DNA of 64,000 bases from Anaerovibrio lipolyticus LB2005 (GCF_000621545.1 NZ_JHYA01000011.1:62001-126000), one strand, 5' to 3'. Positions 17,384-26,901 are shown, counted from the first letter of the stretch. Numbers and translations are program-made. Notes: a model not told the origin generated them from the letters alone.

Positions 17384-19063
17384 TTGAGGATAAAAACATT
17401 TAAGGCACCTACGCTGAAGGAAGCCATGGCTAATGTTAAGGCTGAGCTTGGCATAGATGCAGTTATTTTACATACAACTCGTTCAAAAAAAGGTGGACTT
17501 CTTGGCTTTGGCAGCAAGGAAGTGGTTGAGGTAATTGCTGCTGTGGAGGATGAGCCACAGCAAAAGCCGATTAAAAGGGCAGCTGCAAAAAATCCTGCTC
17601 CATCACAAAAGGCAACAGCTGCAGTTCCGCCTCGTATGTCAGCGGCTACTGCAGCACCATCAGCAGCTCCTGCTCATGCAATGGGAAAAACAGCCTCGGC
17701 TCCAGTCATGGGCAATCCGATTTCGGCTCCAACCATGGGGAATCAGGCTTCCGCTCCTGCTATGGGAACATCTGCTGCAGAGCCTATGGTACCGCCTATT
17801 ATTCCTAGAAAAACCGCAGTTTCCCAGTATCAGACTGCTGGCACTCAGTTTAGTGTTGATAATGCCCAGCTTAGGGCTGATCAGTATGATGCGGGACATA
17901 CTGCCTCTGCAGTTGGGGGGCGCAATACCCAGGGACCACAGGTCCAGTCTACGTTTGAGGATATTTTATCCTCTCTTGACCGCATCAAAGCAGCTGACAA
18001 TGATAGTGTTCAGTCAGCTATAGGAGCCTCTCGTGCCGATGAAAATCTCATTACTGTAGGTCGTATAATTAAGCCTATGGAAAAAAAGGAAGAACCGGAG
18101 CCAGTAAAGGCTGCGGAACCTTCTGCAACAGATTTGGCCGCTATGGCAGAGGCTGCTGCCAAGGAAGAAGCCTTCGTCAAGGCGGCAAAGCAGGTCGAGG
18201 ATGACCAGGAAACCATTCAGTCTTTGCAGAATGAGCTTGACGAAATGAAAGAAATGCTGGCCCGTATGGGGAAAGCAGCTTCTGATCAGGACCAGGAGAT
18301 TACTCTCCAGCAGGCCCTTCGTTCATGTGATATTGATGAAAAAATTATTCAGGATATGATCCGTCGCCTTTCCGGAGCGGAAATTCTTGAAGACAAGGAC
18401 TCCGAAAAAGCGCATCGTTCTTTGGAGAAATTCCTAAAAAAGACAATAAGGGTAGCTTCGGGCATTACCCTTTATTCTGATAAACCTAAAATCGTGGCTC
18501 TCATAGGTCCAACTGGTGTGGGCAAGACCACAACTCTTGCCAAGATTGCTGCTAAGTTTGTGTTGGAAAAAGGTGTAAGCGCAGCTCTGATTACTGCCGA
18601 TACCTATCGTATCTCTGCAGTGGAGCAGCTTAAGACATATTCTGACATTTTGGGCTTGCCCATCGAGATTGTTTATTCTCCTGAGGCATTGCAGCAGGCT
18701 ATTGAAAAGCACTCTGACAAGCAGCTTATTCTTATTGATACTGCTGGAAGAAGCCAGTACAATGAGTTCCAGATGAAGGAGCTCATGGGACTTTTAAAGG
18801 CAAACAAGGACATTGAAAAGCATCTTGTACTTAGCTCTACTACCAAGCACAGGGATGCTGAGGAAATCCTGAACAGATTTATGCCTTGTGAGCCTGAAAG
18901 GGTAATCTTTACTAAGACTGACGAAACCAGCTCTTTAGGACTTATTATGAATCTTCTTTACAAGAAAAAAATTGCTTTGTCCTATGTTACCAACGGACAG
19001 AGTGTTCCTGATGATATTACTCCGGCCAGCTATCCGAAGCTGGTAGAAATGCTGCTGAGGTAA
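17384..19063 (+). CDS. flhF: FlhF, SRP-type GTPase for flagellar placement
   Basis: The 559-residue protein starts at a TTG one base after the flhA stop, with GGGGTGG inside the flhA end as ribosome binding site. The first residues MRIKTFKAPTLKEAMANVK are the usual FlhF start. A long low-complexity region (about 60-270) is rich in Ala, Pro and Met with repeated S-A-P-x-M-G units. The NG GTPase domain follows, with GPTGVGKTTT (375-384), DTYRISAVEQL and DTAGRSQ. FlhF sets flagellar number and position together with FlhG. Confidence 0.95.
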   Translation: MRIKTFKAPTLKEAMANVKAELGIDAVILHTTRSKKGGLLGFGSKEVVEVIAAVEDEPQQKPIKRAAAKNPAPSQKATAAVPPRMSAATAAPSAAPAHAMGKTASAPVMGNPISAPTMGNQASAPAMGTSAAEPMVPPIIPRKTAVSQYQTAGTQFSVDNAQLRADQYDAGHTASAVGGRNTQGPQVQSTFEDILSSLDRIKAADNDSVQSAIGASRADENLITVGRIIKPMEKKEEPEPVKAAEPSATDLAAMAEAAAKEEAFVKAAKQVEDDQETIQSLQNELDEMKEMLARMGKAASDQDQEITLQQALRSCDIDEKIIQDMIRRLSGAEILEDKDSEKAHRSLEKFLKKTIRVASGITLYSDKPKIVALIGPTGVGKTTTLAKIAAKFVLEKGVSAALITADTYRISAVEQLKTYSDILGLPIEIVYSPEALQQAIEKHSDKQLILIDTAGRSQYNEFQMKELMGLLKANKDIEKHLVLSSTTKHRDAEEILNRFMPCEPERVIFTKTDETSSLGLIMNLLYKKKIALSYVTNGQSVPDDITPASYPKLVEMLLR

Positions 19064-19068
19064 GTATT

Positions 19069-19986
19069 ATGAATGATCAGGCAGCAAATCTCCGTCGCCT
19101 TGTGGAGGATAAGAATGTTTATCCAGAACCGCCAATTCTCAAGGAGACAGATGAAAAAGAAAAAATAACAAAAATCAAGGCGGAATCCAAGGGCCCTCGT
19201 ACTATTGCCATAACCAGCGGCAAGGGGGGCGTTGGAAAAACAAATCTTACAGTTAATCTGGCTATTGCCCTTGGCAACATGGGCAAGCGGGTAATTATAA
19301 TCGATGCCGATATGGGCATGGCCAATGTGGACATTTTGCTGGGTACTTCATCTAGGGTGAATCTTATGAATTTGCTTGATCCCGATGTAGCCCTGGAGGA
19401 TGTTCTTCTCAGAGGCCCTTATGGTGTGAGCTATATTTCCGGAGGCTCCGGCATGGAGCATGCCGCTGAGATGACCGCAACCGAGCGGGAGGTACTCTTT
19501 AATAAGCTGGGGGCCTGCGAGGATTGGGCAGATATTATATTGGTGGATACGGGTGCTGGTATTGGCAAAAACGTGCTTGATTTTATCGTTTCTGCTGATG
19601 AAGTACTGTTGGTTACCACCCCGGAGCCTACAGCATTAACTGATGCTTATGCCGTTATGAAGGGCTACAGCAGAACTACTGAAAATCCAAACCTTAAGCT
19701 TGTCGTAAATCGGGTTATTGATGAGCCCGAAATACGGGAAGTGGTTGGCACTTTATCAAGGACCGCAGAAAAATTTCTGAAGCTTTCCGTAGAGTGCATT
19801 GGATATATATATGACGATCAGATGATGGTGAAGTCGGTAAGGTCTCAGGTGCCTATAATGTCAGGGCATCCGGAGGCAATATCGGCCAGATGTATAGCAT
19901 CTATTGCCAGTGGTCTCGTCAATGGGCGTCAGGAGAAAATTAAACTTGGCTGGCGCGGATTCCTGAGAAGACTGTTTAGGAAGTGA
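19069..19986 (+). CDS. flhG: FlhG/YlxH, MinD-like ATPase for flagellar number
   Basis: This 305-residue protein has the deviant Walker A motif SGKGGVGKT (residues 50-58), IIIDADMGMANVD and VDTGAG, which place it in the MinD/ParA ATPase family. FlhG stimulates the FlhF GTPase, dimerises on the membrane and limits flagellar number; it also contacts FliM/FliY. The N-terminal DQAANLRRL segment resembles the DQA motif that activates FlhF GTP hydrolysis. It starts 5 bp after flhF, so the two are co-expressed. Confidence 0.94.
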   Translation: MNDQAANLRRLVEDKNVYPEPPILKETDEKEKITKIKAESKGPRTIAITSGKGGVGKTNLTVNLAIALGNMGKRVIIIDADMGMANVDILLGTSSRVNLMNLLDPDVALEDVLLRGPYGVSYISGGSGMEHAAEMTATEREVLFNKLGACEDWADIILVDTGAGIGKNVLDFIVSADEVLLVTTPEPTALTDAYAVMKGYSRTTENPNLKLVVNRVIDEPEIREVVGTLSRTAEKFLKLSVECIGYIYDDQMMVKSVRSQVPIMSGHPEAISARCIASIASGLVNGRQEKIKLGWRGFLRRLFRK

Positions 19987-20023
19987 TGTCTTCTTAAACG
20001 CGATGAGTTGGAAAGGAAATACA

Positions 20024-20704
20024 ATGAAGAGAGCAGAAATTGTCAAAGCTAATAAAGTGCTGAGATTTGGGCAAAGAGCACAGGTATCTCTTATGGATGA
20101 TACCCGCTTTTATAATAGCAGAATTGAGGACATGAAAGACAATTATATGGTTCTGGCAATGCCCGTAGATGATAAGCATCGTCCTCTAATACCGGAGGTA
20201 GGTACTAATGTCATCTGCAAGGTGTTGGATGAGCGTTGTTTCTATCTTTTCCGTGCTGTTTTTATGGATAAGGGTATAGAAAATATACCTGTTTGGTATA
20301 TTTCCAGACCAGAGGAAGTTGAAAAGGCTCAGAACCGTGAATTCGTTCGTGTAAAGGCTACCTTGCCAGTGGTTGTGCGCCCTGTAAACGATGAAGGTGC
20401 TCTGGAGGAAATGGTACTTACATCATCAGTGGACCTAAGTGGCGGTGGCATGTGTATTGCTTTTAAACGCCCGTTGCCAGTGGACAGCAAGATAGCAATA
20501 GAACTGGATGATATTCCAAATATTGGTCTTTTACAGCTGATGTGCCGTGTGGCCCGTTGTGTTGAAATTGATGTTAACGGCGAAAAAGTTTATCATATAG
20601 GTACGGAATTTCTGTCGATTGACAGAAATGTCCAAAATCGACTTATAAAATATATCTTCGATTTACAACGGAGAGGATTGGCCAAGGGGATTGATAAGCT
20701 TTAA
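20024..20704 (+). CDS. YcgR-like PilZ domain protein (first copy)
   Basis: The 226-residue protein has an N-terminal YcgR-like domain (about 5-95) and a C-terminal PilZ domain. The c-di-GMP signature is intact: NREFVR (RxxxR) around residue 105 and DLSGGGM (DxSxxG) about 35 residues later. Such proteins slow or bias the flagellar motor when c-di-GMP is high (YcgR, B. subtilis DgrA/YpfA). Location between flhG and cheB supports a motility role. I chose ATG 20024 because AAAGGA lies about seven bases upstream; an ATG at 20003 would add seven residues. A paralogue lies at 59586. Confidence 0.88.
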   Translation: MKRAEIVKANKVLRFGQRAQVSLMDDTRFYNSRIEDMKDNYMVLAMPVDDKHRPLIPEVGTNVICKVLDERCFYLFRAVFMDKGIENIPVWYISRPEEVEKAQNREFVRVKATLPVVVRPVNDEGALEEMVLTSSVDLSGGGMCIAFKRPLPVDSKIAIELDDIPNIGLLQLMCRVARCVEIDVNGEKVYHIGTEFLSIDRNVQNRLIKYIFDLQRRGLAKGIDKL

Positions 20705-20716
20705 GGGGGTGTCGGT

Positions 20717-21961
20717 ATGATTCGCGTATTAATAGCTGATGATTCGTCCTTTATGAGAAAGGTTCTGTCAGACTTATTTATGTCGGCTCCTGATTTTGAG
20801 GTAGTCGGAACTGCTCCGGATGGTAGTGAAGCGGTCAAGCTCGTTTCAAGATTGAAGCCGGATTTGGTAACTATGGACGTAAATATGCCCATTATGAATG
20901 GCTTGCAGGCTTTGGAAGTAATAATGGAATCGTGTCCAACACCTGTGGTTATGCTAAGTAGTCTGACCAAGAAGGATGCTGATGAAACCATCAGGGCACT
21001 TCAGCTTGGGGCAGTGGATTTTATCACTAAAGCAGGCGGATCAGTATCGCGAATAGACACCATTAAGGATGAAATTCTGGAAAAAAGTCGCAACGCGGCA
21101 ACTGCGAAAGTAAAAAAAATTATAAATAATGAGAATATTCTAGGAAAAAAGCAGGAAGCAGCGAATTTAAAGCGAATAAATATACTTGAAAGAAAAGGTG
21201 TTACTACACCTAATAGGGGAATAGCCCCAACATCAATCGTTGCCAGTCGCTTGAAGCCTACGGCTCATGTGACTGCAACATCAAGGACATCCTCCATATT
21301 GCAGCAACGCAGCTCAGTTACAGAGAAGCTTGCGAAAAGGGAGAACCCATATTTGAAAATGCGTAGTGCTCACAGCAGTGGTTCTTCGGGAGGAAACAAG
21401 CTCATAGCTTTAGGGACTTCCACAGGTGGTCCAAAAGCTTTGCAGTATGTGGTTCCCAAGCTGCCGGCTGATATGCCGTGTGGCATGGTAATAGTGCAAC
21501 ATATGCCCGCAGGCTTCACTAAATCGTTGGCGGAGCGTTTGGATGACATGTCTCAGGTGAAAGTTAAGGAAGCTGAAGATATGGAGCCAATTTTACCGGG
21601 TTGTGTTTACATAGCTCCAGGTGATTATCACATGGAGATAACTGGTAACGGTTCACAAAGAGTAATCTCACTGAATCAGAACCCACCTTTGGCGGCCCAT
21701 CGCCCGGCAGTAGACATAATGTTTGACTCTGTTGCCCAGTATGGCGATGACGTGGTGTCCGTCATATTAACCGGCATGGGGTGTGATGGCACCGCTGGAA
21801 TGAAAAAGATTAAAAAGGCCGGAGGATACATTATTGCTGAGTCCAAGGAGACTTGCGTAGTGTATGGGATGCCAAAGGCCGTTGTGGACGCTGGAATATC
21901 TGACGAGGTCCTGCCCGTTCAGAACATAGCTGAAGCAATTATGAATGCAGTTAGAAAATAA
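20717..21961 (+). CDS. cheB: CheB, chemoreceptor methylesterase / deamidase
   Basis: The 414-residue protein has a receiver domain with phosphoacceptor D54 in MDVNMPIMNG and a C-terminal methylesterase domain. The catalytic Ser is in GTSTGGPKAL, the His in VQHMPAGF and the Asp in GMGCDGTAGM. CheB removes methyl groups from receptor glutamates to reset sensitivity. The interdomain linker (about residues 120-225) is unusually long and basic, with A/T-rich codons. AGGGGGTG precedes the ATG. Confidence 0.97.
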   Translation: MIRVLIADDSSFMRKVLSDLFMSAPDFEVVGTAPDGSEAVKLVSRLKPDLVTMDVNMPIMNGLQALEVIMESCPTPVVMLSSLTKKDADETIRALQLGAVDFITKAGGSVSRIDTIKDEILEKSRNAATAKVKKIINNENILGKKQEAANLKRINILERKGVTTPNRGIAPTSIVASRLKPTAHVTATSRTSSILQQRSSVTEKLAKRENPYLKMRSAHSSGSSGGNKLIALGTSTGGPKALQYVVPKLPADMPCGMVIVQHMPAGFTKSLAERLDDMSQVKVKEAEDMEPILPGCVYIAPGDYHMEITGNGSQRVISLNQNPPLAAHRPAVDIMFDSVAQYGDDVVSVILTGMGCDGTAGMKKIKKAGGYIIAESKETCVVYGMPKAVVDAGISDEVLPVQNIAEAIMNAVRK

Positions 21962-21981
21962 GTTAATCAGGGGGAATAGAA

Positions 21982-24054
21982 ATGGAAACAAATCAGTACA
22001 TGGAAATGTTTTTGGACGAGTCGCGGGAACATTTGCAGTCTCTGAATGACGGCCTGCTGAGTCTGGAAAATGATCCGGAGGATTTGTCCGTCTTAAATGA
22101 AATCTTCCGTAATGCCCATACTTTAAAGGGTATGTCCGCAACTATGGGGTACACAAAGACAGCAGAATTGACCCATGATATGGAAAATTTGCTCGATATG
22201 CTCCGTAAGGAACAGCTGAAGGTTAGCCCTGAAATTATAGATGTAATTTTCAAGTGCTTGGATACCTTACAGGAAATGGTTGAGAATATCAGCAACGGTG
22301 AGTCTGAGGATTTGGTAGATGTATCTGATCTGGTTCGTCAGGTAAATGCAATTGCCAAGGGCGAATCCGCAGATGCAGCACCAGCTGAAGCAGCACCTGC
22401 TGCAGATGCTGCACCAGAGGCTTCCGGGGAAGCTGGCGCTATTCATATCAGTGATACTGAAAAAACTGTTATTGTTGAAGCAAAGAATAGCGGCCTTGTT
22501 CCTTACCACGTTCATGTGGAAATTTCTGAGAACTGTATATTAAAGTCAGCTCGTTCCTATATGGTAATGAACGCGCTGGATGAAATCAGTGATGTAATTA
22601 AGTCTGTTCCACCTGCAGAGGACTTGGAACAGGAGAAGTTTGATCACAGCTTCGATGTAATTATCGTCAGCGATGCTGATGCCAAGGCTATTGAGAGTGC
22701 AGTTTCTGCTATTTCTGAGATCACAGTTGCAAACGTAACAGAGTTTGATCCTGAAAAGGCAGCAGCACCAGCCGCACCAGCAGCTCCTGCAGCTGCTCCA
22801 GCAGCAGCTTCTGCTCCAGCAGCACCAGCAGCAAAGGCAGCACCTGCTCCAGCCAAGAAGGCTGATGCTAAGCCAGCAGCCAAGGATGCTAAGAAGACTC
22901 ACATGGGTGGTCAGTCAGTACGTGTAGATATTGAAAAGCTGGATACACTCATGAATCTGGTAGGAGAGCTTGTTACCAACAAGGTTCGCCTTGAGCAGAT
23001 TGGCATGACCCATAGACTGACAGATCTTACAGAGACTTTGGAGCAGATGGACAGAGTTACCACTGACCTCCAGTCAGTAGTAATGAAGGTCCGCATGGTG
23101 CCAGTTAGTCAGGTATTTAACAGATTCCCTCGTATGGTCCGTGACCTTACCAAGGAACTGAACAAGGAAATCAACCTTACAATTGAGGGTGAGGATACAG
23201 AGCTGGACCGTACAGTTATCGATGAGATCGGCGATCCATTGATGCATCTGCTCCGTAATTCCCTTGACCATGGTGTTGAGCATCCTGATGAGCGTGAAGC
23301 GAAGGGTAAACCTCGTACTGGTGAGGTTGGCCTTATTGCCCGCCATGAAGGTAACAATGTTGTTATCATGGTTACTGATGATGGTTCTGGTATCAATGCT
23401 GATAAGATTCGTAACAAGGCCGTTGAAAAAGGTATGATTAGCCGTGAGGAGGCTGACGCATTACCAGATGCTGATGCAGTCCGTCTGATCTTCCTGCCAG
23501 GCTTCTCCACCGCGGAGGTTATTACCGACGTATCTGGTCGAGGCGTAGGTATGGATGTTGTTCGCAGCAAGATTGAATCCTTGGGCGGTAATGTAGACGT
23601 TGAGACCAAGATTGATGAAGGTTCTGTATTCAAGATTAAGTTGCCTCTGACTCTGGCTATTATCCAGGCTATGCTGGTTAAGGTTCAGAATGAGATGTAT
23701 GCAATTCCTCTTGGATCTATTGACAGCACCATTAATATCACTCCTGATGATATTAAGACCGTACAGAACAAGGAAGTTATTGTTCTTCGCGGTGAGATTA
23801 TTCCAATTGCCCGTCTGGGTGAAGTCCTTAGCGTGCCTAAGGGTGAGGATACCAACGAGGAAGACATCTTTGTGGTTGTTGTACATGTTGGTGATCACAA
23901 GATGGGTATTGTTGTTGACAATCTCATTGGTCAGCAGGAAATCGTTATTAAGACACTTGGCAAGCTCCTGTCCGGTCTGAAGATGCTGGCTGGTGCTACT
24001 GTTCTGGGTGATGGTCATGTTGCTATGATCCTGGACGTAAGTTCATTGATGTAA
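21982..24054 (+). CDS. cheA: CheA, chemotaxis histidine kinase
   Basis: The 690-residue kinase has a P1 phosphotransfer domain with phospho-acceptor H46 in RNAHTLKG and a P2-like domain (about 165-255). An Ala/Pro/Lys-rich linker leads to the P3 dimerisation helices (about 315-370), the P4 ATPase domain and a P5 CheW-like domain (about 555-690). P4 shows N-box NSLDHGVE, G1 DDGSGI and G2 GRGVGMDVV. CheA autophosphorylates under receptor control and passes phosphate to CheY and CheB. All boxes are present. Confidence 0.97.
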   Translation: METNQYMEMFLDESREHLQSLNDGLLSLENDPEDLSVLNEIFRNAHTLKGMSATMGYTKTAELTHDMENLLDMLRKEQLKVSPEIIDVIFKCLDTLQEMVENISNGESEDLVDVSDLVRQVNAIAKGESADAAPAEAAPAADAAPEASGEAGAIHISDTEKTVIVEAKNSGLVPYHVHVEISENCILKSARSYMVMNALDEISDVIKSVPPAEDLEQEKFDHSFDVIIVSDADAKAIESAVSAISEITVANVTEFDPEKAAAPAAPAAPAAAPAAASAPAAPAAKAAPAPAKKADAKPAAKDAKKTHMGGQSVRVDIEKLDTLMNLVGELVTNKVRLEQIGMTHRLTDLTETLEQMDRVTTDLQSVVMKVRMVPVSQVFNRFPRMVRDLTKELNKEINLTIEGEDTELDRTVIDEIGDPLMHLLRNSLDHGVEHPDEREAKGKPRTGEVGLIARHEGNNVVIMVTDDGSGINADKIRNKAVEKGMISREEADALPDADAVRLIFLPGFSTAEVITDVSGRGVGMDVVRSKIESLGGNVDVETKIDEGSVFKIKLPLTLAIIQAMLVKVQNEMYAIPLGSIDSTINITPDDIKTVQNKEVIVLRGEIIPIARLGEVLSVPKGEDTNEEDIFVVVVHVGDHKMGIVVDNLIGQQEIVIKTLGKLLSGLKMLAGATVLGDGHVAMILDVSSLM

Positions 24055-24072
24055 TCATAGGAGGGGTGAAAA

Positions 24073-24540
24073 ATGGCTAACATAGAAGGACAGATAGTAT
24101 CTGACGGTGAGGTTCAGGTAGTTGCTTTTAAACTTAGAAATGAAGAATATGGTTTTAGTATTTTAAATGTTCAGGAAATAAAAGGGCTGACAGATATTAC
24201 CAGAGTTCCATTTGCTCCGGAATTTATCAAGGGAGTAATAAATCTTCGTGGTAGTGTATTGCCAGTAATCGACTTGAAGCGTCGTCTCGGCTTGGAGGAT
24301 ACTCCATATACTGCAAATACCCGTATAGTAATCGTCCAGCTGGATGAGGTTTCTGTAGGTATGCTGGTTGATGCAGTGACTGAGGTTAGAACTATCAATG
24401 CAGATGACATTGATTCTACCAGAGCTGTAACTGGTACAGATGCAAATTCAAGATTTATCTCTGGTATTGGCAAGGTTGATGGAAGACTGATAATTCAGCT
24501 TAACATTAGCGAAATCATTGGTCTTACTGGCGAAGAATAA
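24073..24540 (+). CDS. cheW: CheW, chemotaxis coupling protein
   Basis: The 155-residue protein is a single CheW domain with FKLRNEEYGFSILNVQEI and PEFIKGVINLRGSVLPVIDLKRRLGL, the family signature. CheW bridges chemoreceptors and CheA in the signalling array. It follows cheA by 18 bp with GGAGGGGTG upstream. Confidence 0.97.
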   Translation: MANIEGQIVSDGEVQVVAFKLRNEEYGFSILNVQEIKGLTDITRVPFAPEFIKGVINLRGSVLPVIDLKRRLGLEDTPYTANTRIVIVQLDEVSVGMLVDAVTEVRTINADDIDSTRAVTGTDANSRFISGIGKVDGRLIIQLNISEIIGLTGEE

Positions 24541-24560
24541 TTTCTGGATGGGGTGAAGAT

Positions 24561-25178
24561 ATGTCAGATGATGTTGCAAGCTTATCTGCTAACCAGATGG
24601 ATGCGCTACGTGAGATTGGTAATGTTGGTGCTGGAAACTCAGCTACTGCTTTATCCCAGATTATAAACAGACGCATCGATATGAACGTCCCAAGGGTATC
24701 AATAGTACCCCTTGGTGATGTTCCTGACCTGGTAGGTGGACCTGATGTTATGGTTGTAGGAGTCTTCCTCAGAGTATATGGTAAGGCTCCTAGTAATATT
24801 CTGTTCCTGTTGCCAAGGGATAGTGCGTTCTATCTCGTTGACATGCTCATGGGCAAGAAGCGTGGTGATACGCAGAAGCTGGACTTTATGGATGAGTCCG
24901 CACTTATGGAGATAGGTAATATCCTTTCCGGTGCATATTTGAACGCTTTGTTCAATTTTACTAATATATCCCTGCTGCCAACTATTCCTGCTTTGGCAAT
25001 GGATATGGCAGGTGCTATTTTAAGCGTAGTATTGATTCAGCTTGGTCAGATGGGTGACCATGCTTTAGTTATTGAGACTGAGTTCAATACCGATGATGAG
25101 GGTATCAAGGGACACTTCTTCTTGGTACCTGATCCTGGTTCATTGGAAACTATACTGTCTGCAGTGGGAGTTGAATGA
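24561..25178 (+). CDS. cheC: CheC, CheY-P phosphatase
   Basis: The 205-residue protein has two copies of the phosphatase helix, ALREIGNVGAGNSATALS near residue 10 and ALMEIGNILSGAYLNAL near residue 110. Both keep the E-x-x-N pair needed for catalysis. CheC dephosphorylates CheY-P and is stimulated by CheD. The stop is followed at once by the cheD start, so the partners are co-translated. Confidence 0.96.
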   Translation: MSDDVASLSANQMDALREIGNVGAGNSATALSQIINRRIDMNVPRVSIVPLGDVPDLVGGPDVMVVGVFLRVYGKAPSNILFLLPRDSAFYLVDMLMGKKRGDTQKLDFMDESALMEIGNILSGAYLNALFNFTNISLLPTIPALAMDMAGAILSVVLIQLGQMGDHALVIETEFNTDDEGIKGHFFLVPDPGSLETILSAVGVE

Positions 25179-25179
25179 T

Positions 25180-25665
25180 ATGCCAGAATTAGTTAAGGTT
25201 GGAATGGCCGATGCAAAAGTCGGTACAGCTCCATCAACGTTAATTAGTTATGGACTTGGTTCATGTATTGGCATCTCACTATATGATCCGCAGACTAAGG
25301 TCGGCGGGCTCCTTCATATAATGTTGCCAGACAGTACCCAGTCCAGGGCTAACGAAAACAGGGCAAAATTTGCGGATACTGGTATACCAGATATGCTGAA
25401 TGAAGTGCTGAAGTTGGGTGCTTCCAGGAGCAGATTGGTTGCCAAAATTGCTGGTGGCGCCCAGATGTTTGCTTTTGCCAACGCTACAGATATAATGCGT
25501 GTGGGGCAAAGAAATGCTCAAGCTGCCAAGGATGTTCTTGCCGGCTTAGGTATTCCTATTATCGGTGAAGATACGGGTGGCAGCTATGGTCGTACAGTAT
25601 CCATCGATTTATCAAATGGTGTATACAAGGTTAAGACCATTGATAAGGGCGAGAAAGAAATTTAG
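25180..25665 (+). CDS. cheD: CheD, receptor glutamine deamidase
   Basis: This 161-residue protein has the catalytic Cys in YGLGSCIGI and the His in GGLLHIMLP, with the conserved Thr/Ser region downstream. CheD deamidates receptor glutamines and binds CheC, linking adaptation to CheY-P level. The ATG at 25180 lies one base after the cheC stop with GGGAG nine bases upstream. An in-frame ATG at 25072 inside cheC would add residues with no family similarity and is rejected. Confidence 0.95.
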   Translation: MPELVKVGMADAKVGTAPSTLISYGLGSCIGISLYDPQTKVGGLLHIMLPDSTQSRANENRAKFADTGIPDMLNEVLKLGASRSRLVAKIAGGAQMFAFANATDIMRVGQRNAQAAKDVLAGLGIPIIGEDTGGSYGRTVSIDLSNGVYKVKTIDKGEKEI

Positions 25666-25677
25666 ACGGTGATTGAT

Positions 25678-26073
25678 GTGTTTAAGCTAGGTGCAGCTTC
25701 AGTTTGCGGGGCTATAGCAGCTTTGACTGCTATAGTCGCAGGACTGTTATCAGATGCCCGGTTGCAGATTATTCTTGGCCGGGCATTTTGTAGCTTTATA
25801 GTGTCAGGACTGGTTGTCTATATTGCTATCTTCTTGTTTGACCGTTTGGGTTATGCCTCAATAATTCATGAGTTTGAGGAAAACTGGAAGAATGGGGAAA
25901 AGGAAGAAGAAACGGCAGTAGGGGACAAACAGGAAACAGAGGAGAATTCAGAGGATTCAGGAGAAGCAGGGGAAGAAGCTCCTCAGGAGGAATCTGATTT
26001 GACTGAAGACGGAGGTTTTACTCCACTTCAGGCTGATGAGTTGCGTCATGTGGCAACTGATCAGGAGGAATAA
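25678..26073 (+). CDS. Small membrane protein between cheD and the sigma factor gene
   Basis: I do not recognise this protein by sequence. The 131 residues comprise two hydrophobic helices (about 5-24 and 34-55) joined by a short basic loop, then a strongly acidic Glu-rich tail (about 70-131) that is probably disordered and cytoplasmic. It sits within the motility operon, 12 bp after cheD and 38 bp before the sigma factor gene. GGTGAT, the 3' half of the Shine-Dalgarno complement, lies four bases before the GTG at 25678. A GTG at 25669 is an alternative that adds three residues. Confidence 0.75.
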   Translation: MFKLGAASVCGAIAALTAIVAGLLSDARLQIILGRAFCSFIVSGLVVYIAIFLFDRLGYASIIHEFEENWKNGEKEEETAVGDKQETEENSEDSGEAGEEAPQEESDLTEDGGFTPLQADELRHVATDQEE

Positions 26074-26111
26074 GTTTTTTTGCGTGGGTTTTATAATGGT
26101 GGTGAGAGAAG

Positions 26112-26867
26112 TTGCAGAGCACAGCGTTAAGTCCTGAGGCAGTTAAAGAGCTTTGGATTGAATACAGTCGTGACAAGGACAACATAGACATCAGGAATCA
26201 ACTGGTAGAGCATTATCTCCCACTGGTTAATATTATAGCCGGCAGATTGGCCATTAGTCTGCCAAGTCATGTGGATACCGATGACCTGAAGGTCAGCGGG
26301 TATTTTGGTTTAATGGACGCTGTGTCCCGATATGACTATAATCGGGGCAATAAATTCGAGACGTATGCAGGTATCAGAATCAGCGGGGCTATGAAGGATG
26401 ATCTTCGAGCCCGGGATTGGATATCTGTTTCCTTGCGTCAGAAAATAAAAAAATATGAAAGTACGATAATTACTCTGGAGGGAGAGTTAGGGCGCACTCC
26501 AACAGATGAAGAACTGGCAGATGCTCTTGAAGTGACCATGGAACAGCTTCATGCACTGGAGCAGCAGGTGAGTGCCTCTACAATCATCCCTTTGGGAGAA
26601 TATATAAAATTTGAAACAGCATCTTCTGCTGTGAATGATCCTACTAAAAGCCTTGAGACAGTGGAAATGAAAGAAACACTGGCCAAGGCAATAGATCAGC
26701 TGTCCGAAAAGGAACGGCTGGTAATAGCACTTTATTATCACGAAGAGTTAACCATGAAGGAAATCAGCCAGGTATTGCATTTATCTGAGGCCCGTATCTG
26801 TCAGCTGCACACAAAGGCAGTATTTAAGCTGAGGGGCTTTTTGGCAAACGAGGCGTTGGATCTTTAA
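26112..26867 (+). CDS. fliA: FliA/SigD, flagellar sigma-28 factor
   Basis: The 251-residue protein is a group 3 sigma factor. It has region 2 (HYLPLVNIIAGRLA, DLKVSGYFGLMDAVSRYD, FETYAGIRISGAMKDDLRARDWIS), region 3 (ELGRTPTDEELADAL) and region 4 with the helix-turn-helix LTMKEISQVLHLSEARICQLH. It directs RNA polymerase to late flagellar and chemotaxis promoters. The start is TTG at 26112, seven bases after GGTGAGAG. I found no convincing sigma-28 promoter inside this window, so its targets probably lie elsewhere. Confidence 0.95.
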   Translation: MQSTALSPEAVKELWIEYSRDKDNIDIRNQLVEHYLPLVNIIAGRLAISLPSHVDTDDLKVSGYFGLMDAVSRYDYNRGNKFETYAGIRISGAMKDDLRARDWISVSLRQKIKKYESTIITLEGELGRTPTDEELADALEVTMEQLHALEQQVSASTIIPLGEYIKFETASSAVNDPTKSLETVEMKETLAKAIDQLSEKERLVIALYYHEELTMKEISQVLHLSEARICQLHTKAVFKLRGFLANEALDL

Positions 26868-26881
26868 AATAAATCAGTTTG

Positions 26882-26901
26882 CAAATGCAAGGATGCATTT
26901 G
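26882..26901 (+). other. Hairpin after the sigma factor gene
   Basis: CAAATGCA (26882-26889) and TGCATTTG (26894-26901) form a perfect 8-bp stem with a four-base loop in the 81-bp gap before the FapA gene. A second possible stem (GGTT...AACC, about 26904-26933) follows. There is no T-run, so termination is unlikely. Confidence 0.4.
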
